64,000 nt of DNA from Halalkalicoccus sp. CG83 (GTDB lineage: Archaea; Halobacteriota; Halobacteria; Halobacteriales; Halalkalicoccaceae), in NCBI RefSeq assembly GCF_037081715.1, contig NZ_JAZDDH010000001.1, positions 248,001 to 312,000 on the forward strand, written 5' to 3'. Below, piece after piece: positions 52,656 through 61,027 of this stretch. The translations under genes and the position numbers were made by a program. The notes under the pieces are model-generated. The model was not told where the DNA came from. It ran no database searches and saw only the letters and a list, made by a program, of their open reading frames with translations. Position 1 is the first letter of the stretch; each line of letters starts with the position of its first letter.

Positions 52656-54020
52656 CTACGCCGACCGGTGGGCCTCGTTCGCGGCGTCATAGAGGCGGTC
52701 GGCAAGCGCCTCGGCACGGCGCTCCTCGCGGGACTCGGCGTAGATCCTGACGACCGGTTCGGTACCGCTGGGTCTGGCGAGCACCCAGCCGTCGTCGTAG
52801 TTCAGGCGGACGCCGTCGGTCGCGTTCAGCGACGCCTCCGACTCCTCGGCGACGCGCTCGACGGCCTCGAGCATCGCCGTCCGCTCGGCGTCGCTGGCGT
52901 AGGTGAGCTTCCGGCGGACGTTGTGATAGCCGCCGAACGGCGCGATGACCTCGCTCGCGGGCCGTTCAGCGACGAGTTCGAGGAAGCGCGCCCCGATGTA
53001 GGCGCCGTCGCGCGCGAGGCTGTACTCCGGGAAGTAGATCCCGCCGTTGCCCTCGCCGGCGATCGGTACCGAGACGCCCTCCGCCCGGAGTTGCTGGATC
53101 CGGCTCGTGATGTAGGTGCTACCGATCGGCGTGAGTTCGAGGATCGCGTCGGTATCGTTACAGACGTCGACCAGCCGCTGGGAGACGTTCACCGCGGCGA
53201 CGGTCGTATCGCCCGCCGAGAGCTCCGCCGACGCCAGCGCTGCGAGCGCCGCGTCGCCCTCGACGTAGCTGCCGTCCTCGGCGAAGAAGATCGCCCTGTC
53301 GCCGTCGCCGTCGTGGGCGATCCCCACGTCGGCGTCGCTCGTCGCGACCAGCCGACCCAGGTCACCGAGGTTACGCTCGACGGGCTCGGGGTTCCGTCCC
53401 GGGAACCGGCCGTCGGGCTGGGCGTTGATCGTGAGGACTCGACAGCCCAGTCGGCGGAACAGCTCCGGACTGGTCGACGCGGCCGCGCCGTGGCCCGGAT
53501 CGATCGCGACGGTCAGGTCGGCGTCGGCGATCCGCCCGCGATCGACCGCCTCGAGCACCCCCTCGACGTAGCGATCGGCGGCGTCGTCGATCCGGCGCTC
53601 CTGGCCGACGTCGTCCCAGGAGGTCGATTCGACGCCGTCGGCGAGGAACGCCTCCTCGACGGCCTCCAGTTCGGAGACCGAGAGCTCGATTCCGTCCGGC
53701 CCGATGAGCTTGATGCCGTTGTACTCGGGCGGGTTGTGCGAGGCGGTGATCATCACCACCGGGACCGATTCCCGGCGGGCGTACGCCTGCGCGCCGGGGG
53801 TCGGGAGGACCCCTAGCCGGTCGACGTCGGTTCCGACGCTCTGGAGCCCGCTCGTCGCGGCGTGCTCGAGCATGGGTCCGGTGTTACGGGTATCGCGGGC
53901 GATCGCGACCCGGTCGACGTCCCAGACCGCCCCGGCGGTGGCCGCGACCTGTAGCGCGAACGTCGGCGTGATCTCCTCGTTCGCGACCCCCCGTGTCCCG
54001 CTCGATCCGAACACGTCCAT
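52656..54020 (-). CDS. glmM: Phosphoglucosamine mutase-type phosphohexomutase
   Basis: A 454-residue alpha-D-phosphohexomutase. The phosphoserine loop VMITASHNPPEYNGIK, the metal-binding DGDGDRAIFF, sugar-recognition GEGNGGIYFPE and phosphate-binding RPSGTEPVVRIY are all intact. Archaeal members of this subgroup convert glucosamine-6-P to glucosamine-1-P for UDP-GlcNAc, used in glycoprotein and cell-surface sugars; phosphoglucose or phosphomannose activity is possible. The start MDVFGSSGTRG at 54020 matches the family N-terminus; the 16 codons upstream are atypical. Confidence 0.9.
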   Translation of the reverse strand: MDVFGSSGTRGVANEEITPTFALQVAATAGAVWDVDRVAIARDTRNTGPMLEHAATSGLQSVGTDVDRLGVLPTPGAQAYARRESVPVVMITASHNPPEYNGIKLIGPDGIELSVSELEAVEEAFLADGVESTSWDDVGQERRIDDAADRYVEGVLEAVDRGRIADADLTVAIDPGHGAAASTSPELFRRLGCRVLTINAQPDGRFPGRNPEPVERNLGDLGRLVATSDADVGIAHDGDGDRAIFFAEDGSYVEGDAALAALASAELSAGDTTVAAVNVSQRLVDVCNDTDAILELTPIGSTYITSRIQQLRAEGVSVPIAGEGNGGIYFPEYSLARDGAYIGARFLELVAERPASEVIAPFGGYHNVRRKLTYASDAERTAMLEAVERVAEESEASLNATDGVRLNYDDGWVLARPSGTEPVVRIYAESREERRAEALADRLYDAANEAHRSA

Positions 54021-54094
54021 CGCATACGCTTCGGAAGCCGGCGGGGATAGGGGTTCCGGAACAGTCATTTGGCTGTCGACCGCGAGACCCGGGT

Positions 54095-54919
54095 ATGAGC
54101 ACCATCGAGGAGAAGCGCGTCTTCGGCGAGCGCGGCGGCGACACCGCGGTCTATCTGGCGACCGAGGCCGGCGTCGTCCGGGTGGCGGTCGCCGCCGACC
54201 GGATCGGGACGTTCGGCCTCGAGCGCCGCTGTGTCGCGCGTGACCTCGCCGTCGTCGACGGCCGTCTCGCGGTCGCGACCGACGAGGACGTCCTGCTCGG
54301 CGAGGAGGAAACCGGGTTCGGGCCCGCCCACGCGATCGGGGGGAGCGACGCCCCGATCGCGGCCGGACCAGACGGCGGGGAGAGCCGCGTTGCCCGATAC
54401 GGGAACGACGGCTGGACCGACCTCGGCACCACGAGCGAGGTCCGGGCGATCGACGGCGACCTGATCGCCACCGCAGAGGGGGTCTACCGCGCCGGCACGG
54501 CGCTGCAGCACGTCGGTCTCGAGGACGTCAGCGACGTCTCCACGCCGGGCGTGCCGCTCGCGGCCACGTCCGACGCCCTCTATCGGCTCGGCAACGGCTG
54601 GATGGTGGAACTCGAAGGGGCGTTCGACCTCGTCGCCGCCGACCGGCGCTCGTCGCCGGGGACGCTCGATCGGGCCTGTGCCATCGGTGACGATCGGCCG
54701 TTCGTTCTCGGGGGCGGCGACGACGCCAACGGCGGCGACGGAGACGGGGGCGAGAACGGGTGGCGACCGATCGACCGTCCCGCGACGCCGGCGGCGCTCG
54801 CGGTCGCCGACGCGCTCTACCTCGCGACCGAGGACGGCCGACTGTTCGTCGACGCCGGCGACGGCTGGCGCTCGCAGGCGCTCGGCATCGGCAGCGTGCG
54901 GGCGATGGTGCTCGGCTGA
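54095..54919 (+). CDS. HVO_0234-type beta-propeller protein
   Basis: A 274-residue protein made of repeated blade-like units (VYLATEAGVVRVAVAADRIG, GVYRAGTALQHVGLEDV, ALYLATEDGRLFVDAGDGW), as in the haloarchaeal HVO_0234 beta-propeller family. No catalytic residues are apparent; propellers of this sort usually bind partners. An Asp/Gly-rich loop (DDANGGDGDGGEN) near residue 212 is a halophilic insertion. It diverges from glmM with a 74-base spacer, an arrangement I recall from other haloarchaea. Confidence 0.72.
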   Translation: MSTIEEKRVFGERGGDTAVYLATEAGVVRVAVAADRIGTFGLERRCVARDLAVVDGRLAVATDEDVLLGEEETGFGPAHAIGGSDAPIAAGPDGGESRVARYGNDGWTDLGTTSEVRAIDGDLIATAEGVYRAGTALQHVGLEDVSDVSTPGVPLAATSDALYRLGNGWMVELEGAFDLVAADRRSSPGTLDRACAIGDDRPFVLGGGDDANGGDGDGGENGWRPIDRPATPAALAVADALYLATEDGRLFVDAGDGWRSQALGIGSVRAMVLG

Positions 54920-55104
54920 GCCGGATCGGGTCCGCGCTCGGCGTCGAGGCGATCGACTCGGGTCGGGGACCGTCCGTTACCGGTCGGCCGTCCGTTCCGA
55001 CGGCCACGAACGCGGGTCTCGGCAGCGAACGGGCGGTCGTTCCGAAGCCGGTTTCGCGTCGAAGGGCGCCGCTGGATCCTCTCCCGGCGTACGGGCCTGC
55101 CGTC

Positions 55105-56397
55105 TCATCCGCGTCGGTCGTCCAACCGGTCGACGAGCCGGCGGGAGACGTCCGTCAGGTAGGTCGCTCCCAGGGTCGCGGCGACGACGGCGCCGGCGAG
55201 GTTGAACAGCAGGTCGCCGACGGTGTCGTTCACGCCGTGTTGGGCGAGGACGGCGTCGAAGTCGAACCGCTGGGCGGCGAGGTCGAGGGCGAACTCGACG
55301 AGCTCCCAGACGACGCCGACCGCCAGGACGAACAACAGGATGAACGCGGACATCGTCCTCGAGGGGAGGTAGACGTCGTCGGAGTGGAGGTCGATCGATC
55401 GCACGACCGTGTAGCCCGTGGCCGCGACGAGCGACGCCGACAGCGCGTGGGTGAGGGTGTCCCACTGCCCGAGCAGGTCGTAGAGTCCGGCCGAGCCGAG
55501 GGTGTGGAGGAACGCCGCCGTGGTCAGCCAGGCGACGAGCTCCGGCTCGATGGGAAGGCGATAGTTGCGTTCCAGCAACGCGGGGAGGAAGGTGACGGCC
55601 AGCGCGATGGCGGCGTTGGTGATCGTCGTGACGTCGCGGACGACGATCCCGTAGACGAGGAGCCCGACGAGAACGAGCTGCATCGCCCACACGAACCGTC
55701 CGATACGTTCCTCGGAGACGTCGAAGCGACCGCGAACGAACGATGGCGTCGGATCCGGCTCCTCCTCTCCTTCCTCGGGCGCCTCGCGGGGATGGGGGGC
55801 GCTCGCGGTCGGGGCGAACGATCGACGCCGGAGATAGCCGGTGAAGAGCACGCCCGCCACCGATCCAGCGATCGTCGCGTACAGGAAGTCGATCATCATT
55901 GCCCGGTTGGCGGCGTCCTGGGTTCGATCGCCCACTAAATAGCCGGTTCCGAGCGCCGCGTCCGAAATCCACTGGGCGACGTTCCAGGTCGCGCCGACCG
56001 CGAGCGTCGCGATGACGACGAGCGCGATCGTGAAGGGGCGGTTCATCCGGACGGACGTGAAGGTGTGGACGTCGACGGCGACGATCAGCGCGACCGCCGC
56101 GACGGCGAGGTAGACGGCGATCGGCGAGACGACGGTCCCGCCCAGGATCGCCGCGTCGACGATCGGTATCGCCACCAGGATCAGCAGCTCCCACGGCGGC
56201 ATGGCGTACGGATCCCGCCGCGCGGCCGCCGGCAGGACCATCAGCGCGATCGCGATACCGGCAAGGGAGAACCAGCGATACGACCCCGCGACGCCCTGTC
56301 GGATCGTCAACCCGACGAGCAGCGCGACGACCAGCCAGCAGAGGCCGGCGTTCCGTCCCGCCCTGCCGACCGAGCCGCCGAACCGATCACCGTTCAT
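55105..56397 (-). CDS. Duplicated YjdF/DUF2238-like membrane protein
   Basis: A 430-residue membrane protein with about twelve helices in two similar halves joined by an acidic cytoplasmic linker (PREAPEEGEEEPDPTPS, residues about 205-220). The second half carries the DUF2238/YjdF pattern: DLLGQWDTLTHALSASLVAATGY, LAVGVVWELVEFALD and GVNDTVGDLLFNLAG. The first half has a degenerate version (WNVAQWISDAA and a matching DFLYATIAGSVAG). Function unknown for the family. The start MNGDRFGGSVGR at 56397 was preferred over one 14 codons upstream. Confidence 0.75.
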   Translation of the reverse strand: MNGDRFGGSVGRAGRNAGLCWLVVALLVGLTIRQGVAGSYRWFSLAGIAIALMVLPAAARRDPYAMPPWELLILVAIPIVDAAILGGTVVSPIAVYLAVAAVALIVAVDVHTFTSVRMNRPFTIALVVIATLAVGATWNVAQWISDAALGTGYLVGDRTQDAANRAMMIDFLYATIAGSVAGVLFTGYLRRRSFAPTASAPHPREAPEEGEEEPDPTPSFVRGRFDVSEERIGRFVWAMQLVLVGLLVYGIVVRDVTTITNAAIALAVTFLPALLERNYRLPIEPELVAWLTTAAFLHTLGSAGLYDLLGQWDTLTHALSASLVAATGYTVVRSIDLHSDDVYLPSRTMSAFILLFVLAVGVVWELVEFALDLAAQRFDFDAVLAQHGVNDTVGDLLFNLAGAVVAATLGATYLTDVSRRLVDRLDDRRG

Positions 56398-56857
56398 GAG
56401 GACTCCTAGCGGCGTACACGGTCCGTCCACTAAACTCACGTCCTCCGGATCTGCGATCGAACGACGATGGAGATCTCTGAAGGTCCCGAAGGCGTGGTGT
56501 ACTGCGAGGAGTCAGTCCCCTGCTGAAGGACTATCGAATCATCGAGAAATCCAAACAGAACGGCGAGGGACACGTGAGTTCGAACTGCGTGCAGGTGTTC
56601 ACGGAGAACGACTCCGGCCGGGTACACTAGTCGTTACCAGTATTCCCGTCTCCGGATATTCGGTCTCGTTGGAAACCCTCAATCGGTGATGAGTTTCAGC
56701 AGCCGTGCTGGATAGAGAGCGCGTATTTTGCAGGGAACCATTCAGGTCGGGACAGCCGAATCGGTAAAGTGACGAACTGACCGAGCGTTTACATCGAATC
56801 GTATCGGCAAACCGATCGTCGAAAGGGCCACAGATTTGGCCATGAACGGGATCGGCT
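56398..56857. other. Start of the decay zone: gene scraps and a repeat copy
   Basis: 460 bases, clearly poorer in GC than the surroundings. A plus-strand frame reading LLKDYRIIEKSKQNGEGHVS then SNCVQVFTENDSGRVH and a stop at 56629 looks like a protein fragment (perhaps a winged-helix segment), but its upstream part is in another frame, so it is a remnant at best. The repeat copy A follows. Confidence 0.5.
56668..56729 (+). repeat. Dispersed repeat, copy A (reference copy)
   Basis: Contains CTCAATCGGTGATGAGTTTC, then AGCAGCCGTGCTG and GATAGAGAGCGCGTATTT. It shares a 20-base identical block with the inverted copy at 6129-6184 and weaker similarity with those at 5663-5720 and 3663-3717. The GAAAC and GTTTC ends of its first half could form an imperfect hairpin. 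It may be the end of an insertion sequence or a MITE-like element. Confidence 0.65.
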
Positions 56858-57189
56858 ATGCAGGCTACGTTCACTTATCATAATTATGATGGTTCGTTCA
56901 CCGTCGGTGTTGATAACGAGTGGGGGACATACGAGTTCGTCCGGTGTCCCGCCTGCGAGAGCGCCAAAACGACACTTGCTGCAACGGTTGCTGAAGATGG
57001 AATCGAGACGAATCAACGGATTGGGCGAGACAGGGACTGTCCTCCCGTGTACCGCTCAATCAAGCGCCGGAAGGACTGCTTCCGACGATCGACGTTTCTG
57101 GAATCGATACACTCGTTCTATCTGGGCATGACGTGGATATTCCAGATGGTCCCGTTCACTTCCGGTGTGTGACGGGATACAGGGAGTGA
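56858..57189 (+). pseudogene. Small Cys-pair protein gene, frame-disrupted
   Basis: The first frame reads MQATFTYHNYDGSFTVGVDN and YEFVRCPACESAKTTLAATV, a beta-rich start with a CxxC pair. Past about 57000 the protein-like frame switches: VPLNQAPEGLLPTIDVSGID then TLVLSGHDVDIPDGPVHFRC ends at the TGA at 57187-57189. So one gene of roughly 110 codons appears to carry a frameshift near 57000-57035. The family is unknown to me. Confidence 0.4.
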
Positions 57190-57190
57190 A

Positions 57191-57406
57191 TCATTCGGAA
57201 GAGGCTGGTCCGGTTTCTGTAGCAGTCTCGAAGAACAGTGTTACCTGCTCGTTCGGGTTGAGGCCATCAACCAGGAGGCCAAACTCGTCCTTGCCGGCAA
57301 ACGAGCGGACTCTGGGTTCGGGAGCTTTTGATGCCGCCCGCTCACAGACGAGTTCGAGTGTTCCTGTTTCATCGGCGTATAAGGTGATGTGATCAATCCG
57401 TGCCAT
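57191..57406 (-). CDS. Small hypothetical protein
   Basis: A 71-residue protein (MARIDHITLYADETGTLELV, then KDEFGLLVDGLNPNEQVTLF) with a beta-rich look and no Cys clusters or membrane helices. Function unknown. A CATATAATC box at 57428-57436 lies at the leaderless distance from the ATG, which supports expression even though its neighbours are decayed. Confidence 0.55.
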   Translation of the reverse strand: MARIDHITLYADETGTLELVCERAASKAPEPRVRSFAGKDEFGLLVDGLNPNEQVTLFFETATETGPASSE

Positions 57407-57427
57407 AGATACGCATACGCTCGCCGA

Positions 57428-57436
57428 TTATATGCC
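57428..57436 (-). promoter_or_regulatory. TATA box of the 71-residue protein gene
   Basis: CATATAATC on the minus strand, 22-30 bases before the ATG at 57406. Confidence 0.45.
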
Positions 57437-57530
57437 TTCTTGCTCTGCTGTGTCGTTGACGCTTTGCTCCCCAGCACGTATCAGATGGACAGTAGTCACG
57501 ATTAATACTACTCGTGAGGTATGTTCTCAT

Positions 57531-57788
57531 ATGACGGACGAAGTAAAGCTCAGCGACTGTGCATCAGTTTTCGGCGAACTCAACTATCCCGTTGACCGCA
57601 CTGCCGCCGCGGATGAACTCTCGGAGGTCACTATATTGTTGGCTGATGGCGAGACACATCTCGGTGAGTTGATCACACAGATGACCAGCGAGACGTTCGA
57701 CTCCGCTGGCGATATCGAGACTGAACTCCACAATGTCCTTCCACGTGAGGCCGTTGGTGAACCCTATCAGTCGGAGGGTGAAGGGTAG
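57531..57788 (+). CDS. DUF5789-type haloarchaeal protein
   Basis: An 85-residue acidic protein: MTDEVKLSDCASVFGELNYP, then VDRTAAADELSEVTILLADG and ITQMTSETFDSAGDIETELH. It fits the small haloarchaeal DUF5789 family (related to DUF2795), of unknown function. GATTAATACTAC at 57500-57511 gives the TATA box for a leaderless ATG at 57531. It seems intact and leads a run of genes (57796, 58103) that are frame-disrupted. Confidence 0.7.
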   Translation: MTDEVKLSDCASVFGELNYPVDRTAAADELSEVTILLADGETHLGELITQMTSETFDSAGDIETELHNVLPREAVGEPYQSEGEG

Positions 57789-57795
57789 TCCCGTG

Positions 57796-58097
57796 ATGGA
57801 TCGAGAGCCGACGGTTCCATCTGATCGCCTCCTCGAATCCGGGCAGGGATTGTACGACGAAGCCGGCCGTGAGAGTGGTATAATCCAGGCGATCACGGAT
57901 GTCGGGGTCGAAGTAGACACGCACAGTGACGTCGATACGTTATCTCTCAGGCACGCACCCAGCGGAACCCCGGAGAAGGGTACCTCCTGTGGCGGTGTAG
58001 CGAGTGTGGCGGATTGGGTGATATCGACCAGATTCCCGACCAGTGTCCGAGCTGTGGAACCAGCAAAGAAACCCTCTACGCCTACCTAGAGGATTAA
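57796..58097 (+). pseudogene. DUF7130-type rubredoxin-like protein, frameshifted
   Basis: The first frame encodes RLLESGQGLYDEAGRESGII, QAITDVGVEVDTHSDVDTLS and RHAPSGTP. A second frame supplies the rubredoxin-like end YLLWRCSECGGLGDIDQIPD, QCPSCGTSKETLYAYLED and a TAA. Joining them needs one base restored at about 57969-57974 (a run ACCCCGGAG). The intact family binds metal through the two CxxC pairs. Seven bases behind the DUF5789 gene, so once part of an operon. Confidence 0.7.
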
Positions 58098-58102
58098 CGG
58101 GT

Positions 58103-58403
58103 ATGTCTGAGGACCATCCCCCGCGCGATTCGCCAGAGTGGAACACCCCGGACCTATGTCCGTTTTGTGGTGTGGCGCTGTCGAACGGCGGGGGTCGGAT
58201 TCATCGATCACAGAGCGGACGTCTCTAGATGTGAAGAACGATTCGAAGCCTGGCGAGAGCAGGTTCGAGACGACATTGGTGAGGAACGGGGCGGGTTGCT
58301 GCGGTTTGCTTGCTGTATCTACCGGTTCGACAATATCCCATGGCCGACTGAGCCGGAACGAGGAGAACTCGACGTCATTTCGCCTCAGGGGTGGAAGCAG
58401 TAA
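58103..58403 (+). pseudogene. DUF7501-type Cys/His zinc-knuckle protein, frameshifted
   Basis: The first frame reads PPRDSPEWNTPDLCPFCGVA followed by LSNGG; the continuation VGFIDHRADVSRCEERFEAW REQVRDDIGEE lies in the next frame. Together they match a small haloarchaeal family with CPFC, a DH pair and a later Cys, probably a zinc finger. The join is at a run of five G (about 58189-58193), where four would keep the frame. The second frame then runs on past the usual family end. Five bases behind the preceding broken gene. Confidence 0.65.
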
Positions 58404-58408
58404 CTCAT

Positions 58409-58730
58409 AAAGCCCCACGACCCCGACACGGGTCCAATCCGACGGATTATCCGCTCGCCAACCGAGGATATCGGTAAATGGCCCTTGTACGACCTACCGG
58501 AACCCCAGCAGTGGCATCGCGGCCCTGTCTGTTTAGTGGGGGACGCTGCCCACGCCACCTCACAATGGCCACGGCGCGTCTATGGCGTTGGAAGGTTCAA
58601 TCGTATCAGCAAAGGCGCTCCGAGACCAGCCTAATCCGAACTTTGCGTCTGAGTCTTACCACAACAGAAGAAAGGAACGAGTCGCAAGGGTAGCCGATCA
58701 GGCTCGTCGCATAGGAAAGCAGATTTTGCG
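58409..58730 (+). pseudogene. FAD-dependent monooxygenase, C-terminal remnant
   Basis: One frame gives KPHDPDTGPIRRIIRSPTED, WPLYDLPEPQQWHRGPVCLV and GDAAHATS, the second FAD-binding motif of aromatic-ring-type flavin monooxygenases. After a short scrambled stretch a second frame continues MALEGSIVSAKALRDQPNPN and RRKERVARVADQARRIGKQ, which follows that motif in intact enzymes. The N-terminal two thirds, including the GxGxxG FAD fold, are missing. A clear relic with a deletion and a frameshift near 58565-58582. Confidence 0.75.
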
Positions 58731-58837
58731 AGGGAGCGAAGCGAGCGAGCGGGTTTTTTGTCGCCGGAAATCGAAGATTTCTGGCTGCTAACCGGATGCT
58801 TCGACATCCAGTACTGGTGCAGATTTTTGTACCGAAC

Positions 58838-58854
58838 GGTGCGCTTCGCGCACC
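58838..58854 (-). terminator. Hairpin downstream of carS
   Basis: Perfect 7-base stem GGTGCGC / GCGCACC with loop TTC, 21 bases past the carS stop. It also marks the edge between the decay zone and core genes. Confidence 0.45.
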
Positions 58855-58874
58855 CGAGGTGGGAAAAAGGTGCG

Positions 58875-59420
58875 TTACCAGGGCTCGTGTTTGAACCCGA
58901 ACAGGTAGGCGAGCACGTTCGTGACGACGTGGAAGATCGGCGTCACGACGAGGATCACGACGAGGAGACCGGCGGTGAAGACCGAGAGGAACCACGAGGG
59001 GGCGACCACGGCGGTCAGCACGAGCGCAACCACGGCGAAGTCGAGCTGATCGAGCCCCGGAAAGGCGGCGCCGCGTTTCCGACCGGTGCGCCGTTTGATG
59101 AACGACGCGGCGATGTCGCCGAGCATCGCGCCGAGGGGAAGCGCGATCATCGCCGCGAGCGGAAACGTCGGGACGCCGATCCCCAGAAAGCTCACGACGG
59201 TCGGTTGGAGCAGGTTGAGCAGGTAGGCCAGCGCCGCGCCTGCGAGCGTCCCCACGACCGTGCCGCGCCAGGTCTTGCCGTCACCGAGGAGCCGGCGGTC
59301 GCCCATCGTTCGGCCGCCGTCGATGGGACGGCCGCCGCCGGCGACCACGGCGGCGTTGTTCGGGACGTAGGCGGGCAGCATCACCCAGATGGCGAGCACG
59401 AGGAGTTCGAGCGGGCTCAT
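58875..59420 (-). CDS. carS: CDP-archaeol synthase
   Basis: A 181-residue integral membrane enzyme that activates unsaturated archaetidic acid with CTP to CDP-archaeol, the branch point of archaeal phospholipid synthesis. Motifs are MLPAYVPNNAAVVAGGGRPI, LGDGKTWRGTVVG, LGDIAASFIKRRTGRKRGAAFPGLDQLDF and about five helices. The layout is that of archaeal CarS, so the start MSPLELLVLAIW at 59420 is secure. Confidence 0.95.
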   Translation of the reverse strand: MSPLELLVLAIWVMLPAYVPNNAAVVAGGGRPIDGGRTMGDRRLLGDGKTWRGTVVGTLAGAALAYLLNLLQPTVVSFLGIGVPTFPLAAMIALPLGAMLGDIAASFIKRRTGRKRGAAFPGLDQLDFAVVALVLTAVVAPSWFLSVFTAGLLVVILVVTPIFHVVTNVLAYLFGFKHEPW

Positions 59421-59509
59421 ACTCGGTGCGTGCGTGCGGGTCGCTTAATGCCCAACGGTTTCGCATTGCGAGCGCGTCTTATTAAGGTCGCCCGACCGAA
59501 GGGAGGCGT

Positions 59510-60346
59510 ATGATTCCACCGATCGCACGGCGATTCGTCGCAGGCGAGAGCGCCGCGGCGGCGCTCGATCACGTCCGACGGTGTAACGACCGCGAGATCA
59601 AGGTGATCCTCAACCTGCTCGGCGAACACTACACCGACCCCGTCGCCGCCGACGAGGACGCCCGCGAGTACGCGACGCTGCTCGAGGACCTCGCGGGGAC
59701 GGACCTCGACGCCTGCGTCTCGGTCAAACCCTCGCAGATCGGTCTCGACGTGAGCGAGGCGCGCTTCCGGGACAACCTCCGGACGATCGTCGACCGCGCC
59801 GAGGAGCACGACCAGTTCGTCTGGATCGACATGGAGGACCACACGACGACCGACCCGACGCTCGACGCCTTCGAGGAAATCGTCTCCGAGCGCGGCGGCG
59901 GAATGGGACTCTGTCTCCAGGCGAACCTCAAACGCACCCGCGACGACGTCGAACGCCTCACCGACGTCCCCGGGAAGGTCAGGCTAGTGAAGGGCGCCTA
60001 CGACGAGCCGGCGACGATCGCCTATCGGAGCAAGGAACGGGTGGACGAGGTCTACGGCGAGCTTCTGGACTACATGTTCGAACAGTACGACGGCGGGATC
60101 GCCGTCGGCAGCCACGATCCCGTGATGATCGACCGGGCGCGCGAGCTCCACGACGCGTACGGTACCTCCTTCGAGATCCAGATGCTGATGGGCGTGCGCG
60201 AGGACGCCCAGGAGGAGCTCGCTCGCGAGTACGAGGTCTGGCAGTACGCTCCGTACGGATCGCGGTGGTTCGCCTACTTCTCCCGGCGGGCGATGGAGAG
60301 CCGGAAGAACGCCCTGTTCGCGCTCCGAGCCGTCCTAGGCCGATGA
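59510..60346 (+). CDS. Proline dehydrogenase
   Basis: A 278-residue FAD-dependent barrel enzyme oxidising proline to pyrroline-5-carboxylate, feeding glutamate and the respiratory chain. Recognisable parts are NLLGEHYTDPVAADEDAREY, VSVKPSQIGLDVSE, WIDMEDHTTTDPTLD, VRLVKGAYDEPATIAYRSK, FEIQMLMGVRED and the C-terminal YGSRWFAYFSRRAMESRKN with the proline-binding arginines. It is the monofunctional form. A CTTATTAAG box at 59478-59486 supports the leaderless start. Confidence 0.93.
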   Translation: MIPPIARRFVAGESAAAALDHVRRCNDREIKVILNLLGEHYTDPVAADEDAREYATLLEDLAGTDLDACVSVKPSQIGLDVSEARFRDNLRTIVDRAEEHDQFVWIDMEDHTTTDPTLDAFEEIVSERGGGMGLCLQANLKRTRDDVERLTDVPGKVRLVKGAYDEPATIAYRSKERVDEVYGELLDYMFEQYDGGIAVGSHDPVMIDRARELHDAYGTSFEIQMLMGVREDAQEELAREYEVWQYAPYGSRWFAYFSRRAMESRKNALFALRAVLGR

Positions 60347-60382
60347 AAGGGTCTTTTAGGACGGCCGCGTAAGGGCGGATCG

Positions 60383-61015
60383 ATGTCAAGCTGGAAGCGG
60401 GACATGGCGAGCGGGCTCGTCGTTCTCGTCCCGATCATCGTCACCATCTGGGTCGTCTACTGGCTCTTTCGTTTCATCGCGAACCTTCCCCTGACCGAGA
60501 CCATCGCCAACCCCGCCCTCCGCGTCGGTATCACCCTCGCCGTCTTCGTCCTCATGGTGTTCGCCGTCGGCTACCTGATGCGCACCGCCATCGGCTCGCT
60601 CGTCGAGGCGGGGATCGACAACGCGATGAACCGTCTCCCCGGCCTCCGCGTGGTGTACAACGCCTCGAAGATGGCGATCGAGACCGCCCTGACCGGGACG
60701 AACGAGCTCCAGACGCCGGTGAAGCTCGAGACCTGGGACGGAATCCGAATGACGGCGTTCAAGACCGGCCGCGAGTCCCCCGACGGCCGGAAGCTGCTCT
60801 TTCTGCCCACCGCGCCGAACATCACCAGCGGGTTCGTCATCGAGGTCGAACAGGAGGACATCGTCGAGACCGACGAGAACGTCGAGGAGGCGCTGACGCG
60901 TATTCTCAGCGCCGGCTTCGGCGAGCGAAACGACGAGCAGGTCACCGGCGTTCCGATCGACGTCATCGAGGAACGTCGCGAGGAGACGCCCGACGACCGG
61001 CCCGCGACCGACTGA
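60383..61015 (+). CDS. DUF502 membrane protein
   Basis: A 210-residue protein of the DUF502 family: two N-terminal helices (ASGLVVLVPIIVTIWVVYWL and RVGITLAVFVLMVFAVGYLM) followed by a cytoplasmic domain with NRLPGLRVVYNASKMAIET, and LLFLPTAPNITSGFVIEVEQED, the best-conserved stretch of the family. Function unknown. The TCTTTTAGG box at 60352-60360 fits the leaderless ATG. It follows proline dehydrogenase but has its own promoter. Confidence 0.88.
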   Translation: MSSWKRDMASGLVVLVPIIVTIWVVYWLFRFIANLPLTETIANPALRVGITLAVFVLMVFAVGYLMRTAIGSLVEAGIDNAMNRLPGLRVVYNASKMAIETALTGTNELQTPVKLETWDGIRMTAFKTGRESPDGRKLLFLPTAPNITSGFVIEVEQEDIVETDENVEEALTRILSAGFGERNDEQVTGVPIDVIEERREETPDDRPATD

Positions 61016-61027
61016 CCGGCCGATCGG

